Shown here piece by piece: positions 1 to 8,007 of a stretch of 22,524 bases of DNA (the stretch's first letter is position 1; each line of letters starts with the position of its first letter). Position numbers and translations under genes: made by a program. The stretch is from assembly GCA_964475955.1 (NCBI GenBank), contig CAYYZY010000129.1, forward strand, positions 1 to 22,524, read 5' to 3'. The notes beneath the pieces were generated by a model. The model was not told the DNA's origin and did not search any database. It was given only the letters and a program-made list of their open reading frames with translations. The DNA comes from DATKZH01 sp964475955. Its GTDB lineage: Bacteria; Planctomycetota; Planctomycetia; Pirellulales; Thermoguttaceae.

Positions 1-37
1 AAGGTCAATTGTTTTGCTACTATCCCTCCGTTGCCAA

Positions 38-175
38 AAAAACTGGACGGTCTCTTTACGGCGGGCCTAATACCGCCTGCGGCGGAAACGGGCCGTAAAC
101 GGCCCTCCTGCAATGCTGTTGGTTTCGTCGCGACTTGTGGGTAATGGCAAGAGTTCCGGCTTGGGAACCCCATTC
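38..175 (+). repeat. Composite interspersed repeat, copy 1
   Basis: A roughly 130-bp composite matches 15597-15728 in the same order: the 18-bp motif, 'cggcgggcc.aataccgcctgcggcgg', a short variable palindrome, then 'gtaatggcaagag..ccggcttgggaacc'. The GCGG part also occurs at 3899-3960, and the 'gtgggtaatggcaagag' part occurs inverted at 3828-3863. This is read directly by eye from the sequence; the element type is not known to me. Confidence 0.65.
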
Positions 176-252
176 CGCGAAGGTCCGCTTTGCCTCCGAG
201 GAAGCTGGAGCTTCCATAAGGTGCGTTCCCAAGCGGGAGCTTGGGAACGAGG
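163..252 (+). repeat. 88-bp interspersed repeat with 24-bp palindrome, copy 1
   Basis: This matches 4003-4094 over its whole length with scattered substitutions. It contains the imperfect palindrome gttcccaagc-gggagcttgggaac at 225-248, which can fold into a hairpin. A decayed copy lies at 14877-14901. It is non-coding and has the general form of a bacterial interspersed palindromic repeat. Confidence 0.65.
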
Positions 253-419
253 AGAAGGCTGCCCCCCATTCCGGGTCGCAGGCGAAAACGGCGGAAGTCG
301 AGGCCGGCTATTGGGTTCGTCCGCGAGGCCGAGTTAGAATGGGGAGATGAAACGCAAAGCCGGCCGATGTGCCGCCGGCTCCTCGCTTCGCATCGAACAC
401 CAACCGGAGGGATTTTGTG

Positions 420-1838
420 ATGACCAGGCTCGATCGTCGTCGGTTTCTCGCCCGTTCGGGACACCTGGGCCTCGGGGCCGTGGCCGGAACGTCGTTGGTC
501 GGCGTGCCCAAGCCGGTCCGCGCGCTGGGGGCCAACGAGAAGGTCGTGCTGGCGATGGTGGGCGTCCGGGGGCGCGGGCACCTGCTGGCGATGGGCTTCG
601 CGCTGAGGGGCGATTGCGAGATCGCCACCATGTGCGACGTCGACCAGCGCCAGTTCGGCACCGCGGCCTCGAAGGGCTATATGCGGTTCACCCCGCCCGA
701 GCTCGGTGCCCTGCCGCGGATCGAAGGGGTCGAGAAGGCCCAGGGCAAGCGCCCGAAGGTGGAGACCGACTTCCGCCGCGCGCTGGAAGACGAGTCGGTC
801 GACGCCGTCGTGACCGGCACGCCCGACCACTGGCACGCGCCGGTCACCGTGTGGAGCTGCCAGGCGGGCAAGCACGTCTACGTGGAGAAGCCGGCGTCGA
901 ACTGCCCTTGGGAAGGCCGCAAGATGGTCGAGGCGGCGCGCAAGTACCGGCGCGTCGTCCAGCTCGGCACGCAGAGCCGAAGCGCCCCCTACATGATCGA
1001 GGCCAAGAAGTACGTCGCCGACGGCAAGCTGGGCGATATCCACCTCTGCCGCGTGTACAACCAGAAGCGGTGGGGGAACGTTCAGCCCGTGCCCGACGGC
1101 GATCCGCCCAAGGGCCTCAACTGGGACATGTGGAACGGCCCCGCGCCCGAGGCCCGATACAACTTCAACTACTGGGAGCACTGGAACCACTTCTGGCGCT
1201 ACTCGGGCGGCGACAGCATCAACGACAGCATCCACCAGTACGACCTGGCCCGGTGGCTCTGCGACGTGCGCCATCCCAAGTCGGTCTACTCGGTCGGCGG
1301 TCGCTGGGCCGAGGAGGGCGCGCTGGAAACGCCCGACACCCAGATGGCCGTCTACGAGTTCGACGAGCTCGTGATGACCTTCGAGATGACCCTCTACACG
1401 CCCTACATGATCCTGGCCGACCAGGCGCTTCGCGACGGCGACATCTTCCCCCACTGGCCGCAAAACTCCTCGCGCATCGAGCTGTTCGGAACCGAGGGGC
1501 TGATGGTCGTCGGCCGGCACGGCATGGGATGGCAGGTGTTCGGGCGGCCGCATTCACGCAAACCGGTGGTCGTCGAGCAGCGCTACGGCCGCTGGTCCGA
1601 CGAAGAGCACCGCACCGACTTTTTGGACGCCATCCGCAACGATCGCCGCTCGAACGCCGACATCGAAGAGGGCCACCTCAGCACGCTTTTGCCCCAATTC
1701 GCCAACATCAGCTACCGGCTCGGCGGCGAGAAGCTCGTCGTCGACCCCGAAACCGAGCGGTTCACCAACAGCCCGGCGGGCAACGCCCTGTTGAAGCGCG
1801 AATACCGCGAGCCGTGGGTGATCCGCGAGGAGGTGTGA
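420..1838 (+). CDS. Exported Gfo/Idh/MocA family oxidoreductase
   Basis: A predicted NAD(P)-dependent sugar or cyclitol oxidoreductase of 472 residues. The start at 420 is chosen because GGAGG lies 9 bases upstream and the protein then opens with a twin-arginine signal (R6-R7-R8-F-L followed by a hydrophobic stretch to about residue 27), so it is probably exported folded by Tat. The Rossmann dinucleotide motif GVRGRG is near residues 48-53. The family EKP motif is intact (E156-K157-P158), and a likely active-site histidine sits in NDSIHQYD (H272). Length and layout fit the planctomycete Tat-dependent branch of the family. Substrate is unknown. The LRR-HEAT gene follows after 28 bp on the same strand and may be cotranscribed, though no functional link is evident. 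Family assignment is firm; exact reaction is not. Confidence 0.93.
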   Translation: MTRLDRRRFLARSGHLGLGAVAGTSLVGVPKPVRALGANEKVVLAMVGVRGRGHLLAMGFALRGDCEIATMCDVDQRQFGTAASKGYMRFTPPELGALPRIEGVEKAQGKRPKVETDFRRALEDESVDAVVTGTPDHWHAPVTVWSCQAGKHVYVEKPASNCPWEGRKMVEAARKYRRVVQLGTQSRSAPYMIEAKKYVADGKLGDIHLCRVYNQKRWGNVQPVPDGDPPKGLNWDMWNGPAPEARYNFNYWEHWNHFWRYSGGDSINDSIHQYDLARWLCDVRHPKSVYSVGGRWAEEGALETPDTQMAVYEFDELVMTFEMTLYTPYMILADQALRDGDIFPHWPQNSSRIELFGTEGLMVVGRHGMGWQVFGRPHSRKPVVVEQRYGRWSDEEHRTDFLDAIRNDRRSNADIEEGHLSTLLPQFANISYRLGGEKLVVDPETERFTNSPAGNALLKREYREPWVIREEV

Positions 1839-1866
1839 GCGGCGCCTTCCAGACGGCGAGGTTCCC

Positions 1867-3768
1867 ATGTACGGGGCACATGAAGACGACGTCGAGCGCA
1901 GAGGGAAACGGCGCGGGTGCCAGTACAGCCTGCGCCTCTTGATGGCGGTGGTCACCCTGTGTGCCGTCGGACTGGGACTGGTGCTCTGGCGGGTCCGAGA
2001 ACGGGACCGGGCGGTCGCGGCTGTGCGGGAGCTGGGCGGCAGCGTGATCCTTGGCGACGACACGCCCGGCCCGGATGGGCTGCACGCCCTAGTGCCTTCC
2101 CGGATGGTCGTCGTCGATCTTGCCAATACGCGGGCGACCAATGAGAGCCTGGCGCCGCTTGCGAGTCAGACGGCGCTTCGCACGTTGAAGCTCGACGACA
2201 CGAGCATCACACCAGGGGGGCTGGCATCTTTGAACGGGCTTACGTCACTTGAATCGCTGTCGCTGGCCGGAACCCGCATCACCGACGCCGACCTGGTGCA
2301 CCTTGCGGCTTTGCGCAACCTCGCCCGGCTCGACCTCCACGGCACGCAGCTTACCGACGCGGGCCTGGAGCACCTCGGAGGACTGGCCTCGCTGGAAGAC
2401 CTGGACGTTCGCGACACGCGCATCACCGACGCGGGAATTCGGCACCTCGGCCGATTGACCCGTCTCAGGCGCTTGTCGCTCGACGACGGCCGGATCACCG
2501 AAGCAAGTATCGAGCACCTCCGAAAGCTCTCCGCGCTCCAGACGCTCGTGGTCCTGGTGCCCCGCGGAACCGGCAAGGAGGCGTGGACGCTGCTTCGCGC
2601 GCTCTCGACGGTTGCGGCGTCGGGCCTTCTGCCGCCTGAGGGGCCGGCCGTCTGGGAGGTGTCGCGTCCGTGGGAGACGTCACGCGGCGGCGTGGCGGAG
2701 GCCATTTCGTCGACGGTCGAGCTGAGGCGCGACGAGCAAGCGACACTCTTGGCTGTGCTTGCCAGCACGGCGACGAAGTGGACGCGGCGCCGATCGGCTC
2801 GCCTCGCCCCGAAGAGCGTGACCGTGGCAGCCGCCGACCGCATAGAAACGGTCGAGGATTTCGTACTCGCCGTGCGGACCGGGGGCCGCGACCATTTCAA
2901 CCGGGCGCGCCTCTATGCACAGTCGCACAGGGCGAAAGAGGGAATCCCGGCGCTGCTCGAACTGCTGGAAGACCCGGACTATGAAGTACGGCGACGCTCC
3001 GCGTTTATCCTCATCCGGATTGGCCTGCACGACCAGTGCGTGGTCGCCGCGCTTGCCCGGATGCTGAAACACGAAGCCCCGATGGTCCGCGCCATCACCG
3101 CCTACACGTTCAACGACGCGCCGGTCGCCTACCTTTACGGTCACCTCGGTTTGAAGATCGGGTCGGAACAGGCGGAGGTGGCGGTGCGTCTGCTGTCGGA
3201 CGCGTCGGACGACGAAGACTGGGAGGTGAGGTCTGCGGTGGCGGATGGCCTGGAGAGCATTGTCCGAACCAACCCCGAGTTGGCCGGGTCGGCGCTGCCG
3301 GTGCTGCTCGAATTGCTTCAGGACCAGCATGTGCACGTGCGCGCCGATGCGGCCCACGCCCTTGGTGCCTTCGCCGTTGCGAATGCTGAAGAAGCGAGGT
3401 CGGCGGTTCCCGTGCTCGTCGAGCGGCTTCGCAAGCAGCGCGACGCGGGGCTCAAGGTAGCGACGGTGGAGGCTTTGGGAGGGGTGGTCGAACACCTGCC
3501 GGACGACGCGGCGGCGGCCGTCCCGCTCTTTCTCAAGGAGCTTCGCGAAAGAGACACGCGATTGACGGAGGCCGCCGCCGAGGCTTTGGGACGGATCGTG
3601 GAGGAGAATCCGCAGCAGTTGAAGGCGATCGTGCCCGAGCTTCTCCGGATGCTCGAAGATCCGGCCCCCGCGGTCAACTCGGCCGCCGAACGGACGTTCC
3701 GAGCGCTGGCCGAGGCGATATGCGAGCGCGCCCGGCAAGCAGGCGACCGTTCGAGTGCGGGCCCCTGA
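1867..3768 (+). CDS. Membrane-anchored LRR-HEAT repeat protein
   Basis: A 633-residue protein with three visible parts. Residues 1-21 are basic and lead into one membrane segment (about 22-41), in a setting typical of planctomycete 'SLRLLM..VTLC' proteins. Residues about 79-230 are leucine-rich repeats of the bacterial type, with repeated 'L..L.L..T.ITD.GL..L' units about 24 residues long. After a linker, residues about 345-625 are HEAT/armadillo-type helical repeats with motifs such as 'ALLELLEDPDYEVRRRSA' and 'VPVLVERLRKQ'. Both repeat classes usually bind proteins, so a scaffold or binding role at the membrane is inferred; no catalytic motif is seen. The start at 1867 has a weak GAGG 5 bases upstream. 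It follows the oxidoreductase by 28 bp. The polar N-terminus suggests the repeats face the periplasm, but topology is not proven. Confidence 0.9.
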   Translation: MYGAHEDDVERRGKRRGCQYSLRLLMAVVTLCAVGLGLVLWRVRERDRAVAAVRELGGSVILGDDTPGPDGLHALVPSRMVVVDLANTRATNESLAPLASQTALRTLKLDDTSITPGGLASLNGLTSLESLSLAGTRITDADLVHLAALRNLARLDLHGTQLTDAGLEHLGGLASLEDLDVRDTRITDAGIRHLGRLTRLRRLSLDDGRITEASIEHLRKLSALQTLVVLVPRGTGKEAWTLLRALSTVAASGLLPPEGPAVWEVSRPWETSRGGVAEAISSTVELRRDEQATLLAVLASTATKWTRRRSARLAPKSVTVAAADRIETVEDFVLAVRTGGRDHFNRARLYAQSHRAKEGIPALLELLEDPDYEVRRRSAFILIRIGLHDQCVVAALARMLKHEAPMVRAITAYTFNDAPVAYLYGHLGLKIGSEQAEVAVRLLSDASDDEDWEVRSAVADGLESIVRTNPELAGSALPVLLELLQDQHVHVRADAAHALGAFAVANAEEARSAVPVLVERLRKQRDAGLKVATVEALGGVVEHLPDDAAAAVPLFLKELRERDTRLTEAAAEALGRIVEENPQQLKAIVPELLRMLEDPAPAVNSAAERTFRALAEAICERARQAGDRSSAGP

Positions 3769-3827
3769 CATGGATTCTTGCATGGCCCCCCTCGGCGCGT
3801 TAGGCTCGGCAGCACGCCTTGGATGCC

Positions 3828-3863
3828 TGGCTCCCAAGTTCCAGCTCTTGCCATTACCCACAA
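3828..3863 (-). repeat. Inverted copy of 'gtgggtaatggcaagag' repeat
   Basis: Read on the minus strand this stretch is nearly identical to 134-170. A third copy, in plus orientation, is at about 15697-15728. The copies at 134 and 3863 thus form an inverted pair enclosing the oxidoreductase and LRR-HEAT genes. Confidence 0.65.
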
Positions 3864-3898
3864 GACGGGGCGGGGGGACGCGCGCGAACGCCTGCATG

Positions 3899-3960
3899 AC
3901 CCGCCGTAAACGGCGGGCCTAGTACCGCCTGCGGCGGGAAACGACCATGAATGGTCGTGC
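3899..3960 (+). repeat. GCGG palindromic repeat, full-length copy
   Basis: It contains two short inverted repeats: cccgccgtaaacggcggg at the start, and acgaccatgaatggtcgt at the end, with 'taccgcctgcggcgg' between. The copies at 56-110 and 15617-15668 share it from 'aacggcgggcc' onward but have the 18-bp 'aactggacggtctct' motif in place of its first half-palindrome. This copy therefore probably shows the uninterrupted state. Confidence 0.6.
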
Positions 3961-3984
3961 GTGGAAAGCAGGCCCTTTGACCTC

Positions 3985-4145
3985 TGGTTCCCAAGCACTA
4001 GCTTGGGAATCCCATTATGCGAAGCTCTGCTTCGCCTCCGGGGAAGCGGGAGCTTCCGGGAGGTGCGTTCCCAAGCTGGAGCTTGGGAACGAGTGAAAGA
4101 GCTGGAGCTTGGGAACCGGGGAAAGAGTTGGAGTTTGGGAACGAG
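3985..4145 (+). repeat. Array of 'gggaac' palindrome repeat units
   Basis: Units are at 3987-4010, 4067-4090 (the best, gttcccaagctggagcttgggaac as two half-sites), 4099-4118 and 4124-4145 (half units). The segment 4003-4094 is a direct repeat of 163-252. The array lies directly upstream of the propeller gene, so its hairpins would be in that gene's untranslated leader if transcription starts upstream. Confidence 0.6.
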
Positions 4146-4196
4146 GTGGAGGTGACACGGGCCCGTTGGGGCTTTAACGCCAATCGGGAGCTGTCT

Positions 4197-5063
4197 ATGA
4201 AACGCTTTTGCATCGGGGCAGCCGCCGCGTTGATCGCGCTGGCGTCCGTCGGTGTTACTCTTCCAGCCGGGGCATGGGGCGCGCCGGGCGCAGGAGGGCT
4301 GATCGTCTTCTCCAGCAACCGGGCCGGTCCGTGGCGGATCTGGACGGTCCGGCCCGACGGAAGCGAACTGAAACAGCTCACCGACGATGCCAAGGCCGAC
4401 CAGGACGAGCACGACGTCGATCCCGTCTTCCGCCCCGACGGCCGGGCGATCCTGTTCAGCTCGACGCGCGGCGGCACCGTGGGCGTGTGGACGATGGCCG
4501 CCGACGGCTCCGGGCGGAAACGGATCTGCGACGGCGATCAGGCCGACTGGTCGCCCGACGGCAAGGCGATCGTGCTCCGCCGCAAAGAGCGCGTGCTGAC
4601 GCGCCGGCTTGCCTCGGGCAAGGAACGCGCGCTCACGCCGGAAGACTGGCCGCACTGCTCGGGGCCGTCGTGGAGCCCGGACGGGAAGACGATCGCCTTC
4701 GCCTGCCGGTGGGAGGCCGGGAACGGCATCTTCCTCGTTCCGGCCACCGGGGGCGAGCCGGTGAAGGTCTACGACCGCAAGGGGGCGTGCGAGCCCCGCT
4801 GGTCGCCCGACGGCAGGCGCCTCGTCTACGAGACGGAGACGAACGTAGCGGCGGTCGACCCCGACGGCACGAAGAACCGCCCGATCACGTGGTTCGGCGG
4901 CATCCAGCGATACCCCCAATGGAGCCCGGACGGCCGATGGATCGTCTTCTGCCAGGGCCCCTCGCAGCGCGGCCCGTGGGAGCTGTACCGCATCCCCGCC
5001 CGGGGCGGCACGCCGGTGCGGATCACCGAGGGCGGGTCCGACATGAACCCGGATTGGAAGTGA
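4197..5063 (+). CDS. Secreted TolB/WD40-like beta-propeller protein
   Basis: A 288-residue exported protein. Residues 1 to about 29 form a Sec signal peptide (basic MKR, a hydrophobic core, then AGAWG-A). The rest is a series of PD40/TolB-type propeller repeats, marked by F-R-P-D-G and four W-S-P-D-G motifs, each followed by a strand of the type 'I.F.S.R' or 'I.VF'. The start at 4197 is preferred over upstream in-frame codons because those lie in repeat DNA, and the signal peptide begins exactly here with GGGAG a few bases upstream. No peptidase or other catalytic domain follows the propeller, unlike longer relatives in which such blades precede a prolyl oligopeptidase or sit in TolB. A binding role in the periplasm or outside the cell is inferred. 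It is convergent with the glycosidase gene and appears to be a single transcription unit. Confidence 0.85.
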   Translation: MKRFCIGAAAALIALASVGVTLPAGAWGAPGAGGLIVFSSNRAGPWRIWTVRPDGSELKQLTDDAKADQDEHDVDPVFRPDGRAILFSSTRGGTVGVWTMAADGSGRKRICDGDQADWSPDGKAIVLRRKERVLTRRLASGKERALTPEDWPHCSGPSWSPDGKTIAFACRWEAGNGIFLVPATGGEPVKVYDRKGACEPRWSPDGRRLVYETETNVAAVDPDGTKNRPITWFGGIQRYPQWSPDGRWIVFCQGPSQRGPWELYRIPARGGTPVRITEGGSDMNPDWK

Positions 5064-5162
5064 GGGTGGGAAGGGAACCGCGGAGGCGCGGAGGAGTCGG
5101 CAAGTCGAGTTGGGTGAGGGAGAGGAGGGTAAGGGGGGAATGGGAGGTCGAGGAGGGATTGA

Positions 5163-5223
5163 ACAGGAGGGAACCGAGGGAACGGAGAAAGTGTGACTCT
5201 CTGTTGCCTCGGTTGCCTCCTGT
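5163..5223. repeat. 21-bp imperfect inverted repeat between convergent genes
   Basis: Arms 5163-5183 and 5203-5223 are inverted copies with two mismatches, separated by 19 bases. The RNA would form a strong hairpin between the convergent propeller and glycosidase genes. No T-tract follows, so a terminator role is possible but not shown; it may be another member of the interspersed repeats. Confidence 0.5.
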
Positions 5224-5266
5224 CGATTGAATTGGCGTGGCTTCTGGGGTTCTTATCGTGGTCGGG

Positions 5267-7402
5267 TCACTTCTTCCGGACGATCCACCGGTCGGCTTCC
5301 CGCACGACGCGCAGCGGGAGATCTTCTCCTCCGATCGGCCGGACTTCGACCGCGTCGCTGCGGACGGTGAGGTCGAACACGTGGTCGCGGTAGTGAACGC
5401 GGGTGACGGTGAGCGAGGGCCAGTCGCCGGGTAGGTTGGGACGGACGAGCAGGCCGTCGGCCGTAGGGCGCGCGCCGGCGAAGCCGTAGAGCATCACCTG
5501 GGGCACGAGCACGCTTTCCATGAACTCGTAGTCGATGCCCAGCCCGCCGGGGCCGCGCGGTCCGCCCTGGAGCGTGCCGCGCGACGGGTCGCGGTAGTAC
5601 GCGTCGACGCCGCCGGCCGCCTCGACGTCGGCCCACCACCCGAGGATCGCGCGGAGCCGCTCCCACGCGTCGTCGGGGCCGAACACGCGAAGCCGGGCCA
5701 TCAGGTCGAAATAGGAGAAGCCGAGCACGGCGCCGCCGTCCTGCACCTGGCCGCCCCACGGGATGTTTTCCGGGTGGTACCAGGCCCAAACGTACCACTC
5801 GACGTTCCGCTTCGTGGTCGCGCGCGGGGCGAACCGCCAGTGGTAGATGTCGGCGCCGGTCGACGTGTCGCCCTCCACGGCGCGCCGGCCGTCGACCCAC
5901 TCGAGGATCCGCCGCGACTGCTGCTCGGAAGCGAAACCGTAATGGACCGCCTCGAGGTTGAGGAACGTGAAGCCGTAGTCGTGGGCTTGGCCGTCGGCGT
6001 CGATGCAGGCGACGAACCGGCCCGCTTCGTCGTTCCAGAAAAGGCGCCGGCCGTGGTCGCGCAGCTCGTCGGCGTGGCGGCGAAGGTCGTCGGGATCGAG
6101 CGGGAGGGCGCCGCCGGGCAGGTTCCATTCGGGGTGCCGCGCGATCTCGGCCTCTAGGTCGGCCATGCGGCCGAGCGCGTCGACCATGTAGATCGTGGCA
6201 AAGCAGTCCTTGTGGCCGAAGGGCAGAAGGTCCCAGTAGTTGTTGCCGACGCCCCGGCCGAAATGGGGCCGATTCTCGCCGTCCGGGCCCTTGCGAATCC
6301 CGGTGCGTCCGTCGTGCCCGACCCAGGGGACCAGCACGCAACGGTGCTCGCGCGTGCCGAACTCCTCGACGGCGAACCGCAGCGCTTCGCGCATCCGACC
6401 CACGTTCGCGCGGAGAAAGGCGAGGTCGCCGGTCCAGTGGAAGTAGTCGGTCGAGCCCTGGATGAAGAACGGGTTGTTGATCGGGTGCCGGCTGTCGACC
6501 GCCGTGATCAGCGACTTGAGCGTCACCCGGGCGCCCGCCGGATTGCCGAAGCCGACGCGGAGCCGCGTGATCGGGCCCTTCCAGCGCGGGTGGCGGTAGA
6601 CGGGCACGTCGGTGTAGCCGAGATCGCCGGCGCGGGCTTGAGGGTAAAAGCACATGCTGCGATCGTCGGCGAACTCGGGCGCGTCGGCCGTGGTCCACTG
6701 GAGGGAGCAGAGGTCGGTCGGCCGGAACCCGTCGGCCTGCCAGTGGAGCCGGATGAACGGGGCCACCAGCGCGTCGACCTGCATCGGCGGCGTGGCGACC
6801 GACGCGTCGGCCGCGCGGAGTTCGAGCTCGAGGCCCCGCGCCTCGTCGATGCCCCGGCTCGCCGCGCCCGAGAGGTCCCACCCGTCGATCGAGGCGGCCA
6901 CCGGCGTGTTGAGCATCCGGGCGTAGGGATTCCCGGCCAGCGAGAAGTGCCATCCTTTGCCGCCCGACTGGGTCCAGGTGGGAAAGGGCCAGCCCCGGCT
7001 GTGTGCGAGCCCGGGGTGCTGGACGGTGGAGACGTAGCCCTCGTCGTCGATCAGCCGGCCCAGGAGCGACGCCCGATAGAACGCCCGCATCGCATCGGCC
7101 GAGGGCGGATCGCCCACCGCGGGCCAGAGGACCGACATGGGCACCCAGCCGTCCCAGAGGGTGGTCCGCGTCTTGGGGCTGTGGAACCGCTGGAAGAGCG
7201 AACCGAGCCGCTCGACCGCCTCTTCCTGTCCGGGCACGAGGAACTGGGGGATCGGCGTCGGCGGCTTGGTCTTCGGCGATTCGGCGGCCGCGAGCGGGCC
7301 GCAGAGCGTCAAAGACAGGACGAGCGTGATGAAGGGAAGAGGGGAAGGGGGGCGTACTCGTCCAGCACGGATCGCGGGATCGGGGGTGCGCATTCTGTCC
7401 AT
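5267..7402 (-). CDS. Secreted six-hairpin (alpha/alpha)6 glycosidase
   Basis: A 711-residue protein. The start at 7402 is chosen because a GGAAAG ribosome binding site precedes it and a signal sequence follows (hydrophobic 'LPFITLVLSLTLCGPLAAA', about residues 24-42); the frame stays open upstream without a good start. The body resembles the six-hairpin glycosidase superfamily, in the area of GH63/MGH1-like and GH78-like enzymes. Visible landmarks are an early 'LWDGWVPMS' segment, 'NNPFFIQGSTDYFHWTGD', 'NNYWDLLPFGHKD', then 'WYVWAWYHPENIPWGGQVQDGGAVL' split over the barrel, and a C-terminal beta-sandwich-like tail from about residue 640. The substrate cannot be read from sequence. The RidA-type gene lies 56 bp upstream on the same strand, so the two could form an operon. 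The superfamily call is an inference from the aromatic-rich helical pattern. Confidence 0.75.
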   Translation of the reverse strand: MDRMRTPDPAIRAGRVRPPSPLPFITLVLSLTLCGPLAAAESPKTKPPTPIPQFLVPGQEEAVERLGSLFQRFHSPKTRTTLWDGWVPMSVLWPAVGDPPSADAMRAFYRASLLGRLIDDEGYVSTVQHPGLAHSRGWPFPTWTQSGGKGWHFSLAGNPYARMLNTPVAASIDGWDLSGAASRGIDEARGLELELRAADASVATPPMQVDALVAPFIRLHWQADGFRPTDLCSLQWTTADAPEFADDRSMCFYPQARAGDLGYTDVPVYRHPRWKGPITRLRVGFGNPAGARVTLKSLITAVDSRHPINNPFFIQGSTDYFHWTGDLAFLRANVGRMREALRFAVEEFGTREHRCVLVPWVGHDGRTGIRKGPDGENRPHFGRGVGNNYWDLLPFGHKDCFATIYMVDALGRMADLEAEIARHPEWNLPGGALPLDPDDLRRHADELRDHGRRLFWNDEAGRFVACIDADGQAHDYGFTFLNLEAVHYGFASEQQSRRILEWVDGRRAVEGDTSTGADIYHWRFAPRATTKRNVEWYVWAWYHPENIPWGGQVQDGGAVLGFSYFDLMARLRVFGPDDAWERLRAILGWWADVEAAGGVDAYYRDPSRGTLQGGPRGPGGLGIDYEFMESVLVPQVMLYGFAGARPTADGLLVRPNLPGDWPSLTVTRVHYRDHVFDLTVRSDAVEVRPIGGEDLPLRVVREADRWIVRKK

Positions 7403-7458
7403 CGTGTCTTTCCGCGGGTCGGTGAGAAGGGGTCGTGCGGAGGGGCCTGCCGGGCGAG

Positions 7459-7923
7459 CTAAGCGTACCGCATCGCCACGATGAGGACCAGCTCCACGGC
7501 CGCGTTCAGGGGCAACTCGTTGTGGCCGAGGGCCGTTCGCGCGTGGCCGGCCCGATCGCCGAGCACGTGGGCCAGTAGGTCGGAAGCCCCGTTGAGCACG
7601 CCGGGGTGACCCGTCCAGCCGGGGGCGCTGTTGACGTGGCCTTCGACGCGGACGATCGTCTCCAGCCGGTCGAACGAGCCGAACTCGGCCTTGATCTGCG
7701 CCAGGGCGTTCAGGGCGCAGACCTTGGCGGCCTCGTATCCCTGCTGTTCGGTCAGATCGGAGCCGACGTGCCCCGCGTAGCCCACCCGGCCGTCGACCCA
7801 GGGGAGCTGCCCGGAGAAGAAGGCCAGGTTGCCCACGCGAACGCACCGCCGGTAGTTGGCGGCCGGCGGCGGGGCCTCCGGCAGCTTGAGCCCCAGCTCC
7901 TGGAGTTTCTCTTCGACGCTCAT
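7459..7923 (-). CDS. RidA/YjgF family protein
   Basis: A 154-residue protein of the Rid (YER057c/YjgF/UK114) superfamily, the somewhat longer subfamily with 'VRVGNLAFFSGQLPWVDGR' near the N-terminus. Classical RidA deaminates reactive enamine/imine intermediates from PLP enzymes. The arginine that binds the substrate carboxylate in the classical enzymes appears to be kept (R129 in HARTALG), but activity in this subfamily is less well defined. The start at 7923 has a very strong AGGAGGT ribosome binding site, so the longer upstream open frame is rejected. It is cytoplasmic, with no signal peptide. It is first in a possible two-gene unit with the glycosidase, an unobvious pairing. Confidence 0.9.
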   Translation of the reverse strand: MSVEEKLQELGLKLPEAPPPAANYRRCVRVGNLAFFSGQLPWVDGRVGYAGHVGSDLTEQQGYEAAKVCALNALAQIKAEFGSFDRLETIVRVEGHVNSAPGWTGHPGVLNGASDLLAHVLGDRAGHARTALGHNELPLNAAVELVLIVAMRYA

Positions 7924-8007
7924 GCGAGCACCTCCTGGTCGACGTGCTTCCGATCGGTTCCCCGGTGAAACCTCACAGCAGCCCCATCGTAGCCGCCGGC
8001 CCGCCGA

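Larger units (their letters stand above)
1..419. other. Repeat-rich intergenic leader
   Basis: No convincing gene. Bases 1-37 are AT-rich compared with the rest. At 38-55 lies an 18-bp motif (aaaaactggacggtctct) that recurs directly behind the transposase remnant at 15597. It is followed by the palindromic GCGG repeat (about 56-110), the 'gtgggtaatggcaagag' repeat (about 134-155) and the 'gggaac' palindrome repeat (163-252). Short open frames here are repeat sequence without ribosome binding sites. The last 70 bases carry the ribosome binding site of the oxidoreductase gene. Confidence 0.7.
3769..4196. other. Repeat-filled intergenic region
   Basis: This 428-bp stretch has no gene. It holds an inverted copy of the 'gtgggtaatggcaagag' repeat (3828-3863), a GCGG palindromic repeat (3899-3960) and an array of 'gggaac' palindrome units (3985-4145). 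The last 50 bases form the leader of the propeller gene that starts at 4197. Confidence 0.7.

Noticed and set aside
113..350. Small plus-strand open frames in the leader
   Set aside because: They translate interspersed repeats found elsewhere in the window and have no ribosome binding site.
347..1942. Alternative plus-strand frame over the first oxidoreductase
   Set aside because: It is a shadow frame with arginine/proline-rich composition; the frame starting at 420 has the ribosome binding site, Tat signal and family motifs.
3318..4919. Long minus-strand frame across the LRR-HEAT gene end and the TolB-like gene
   Set aside because: It is antisense to two clear coding regions and passes through interspersed repeats.
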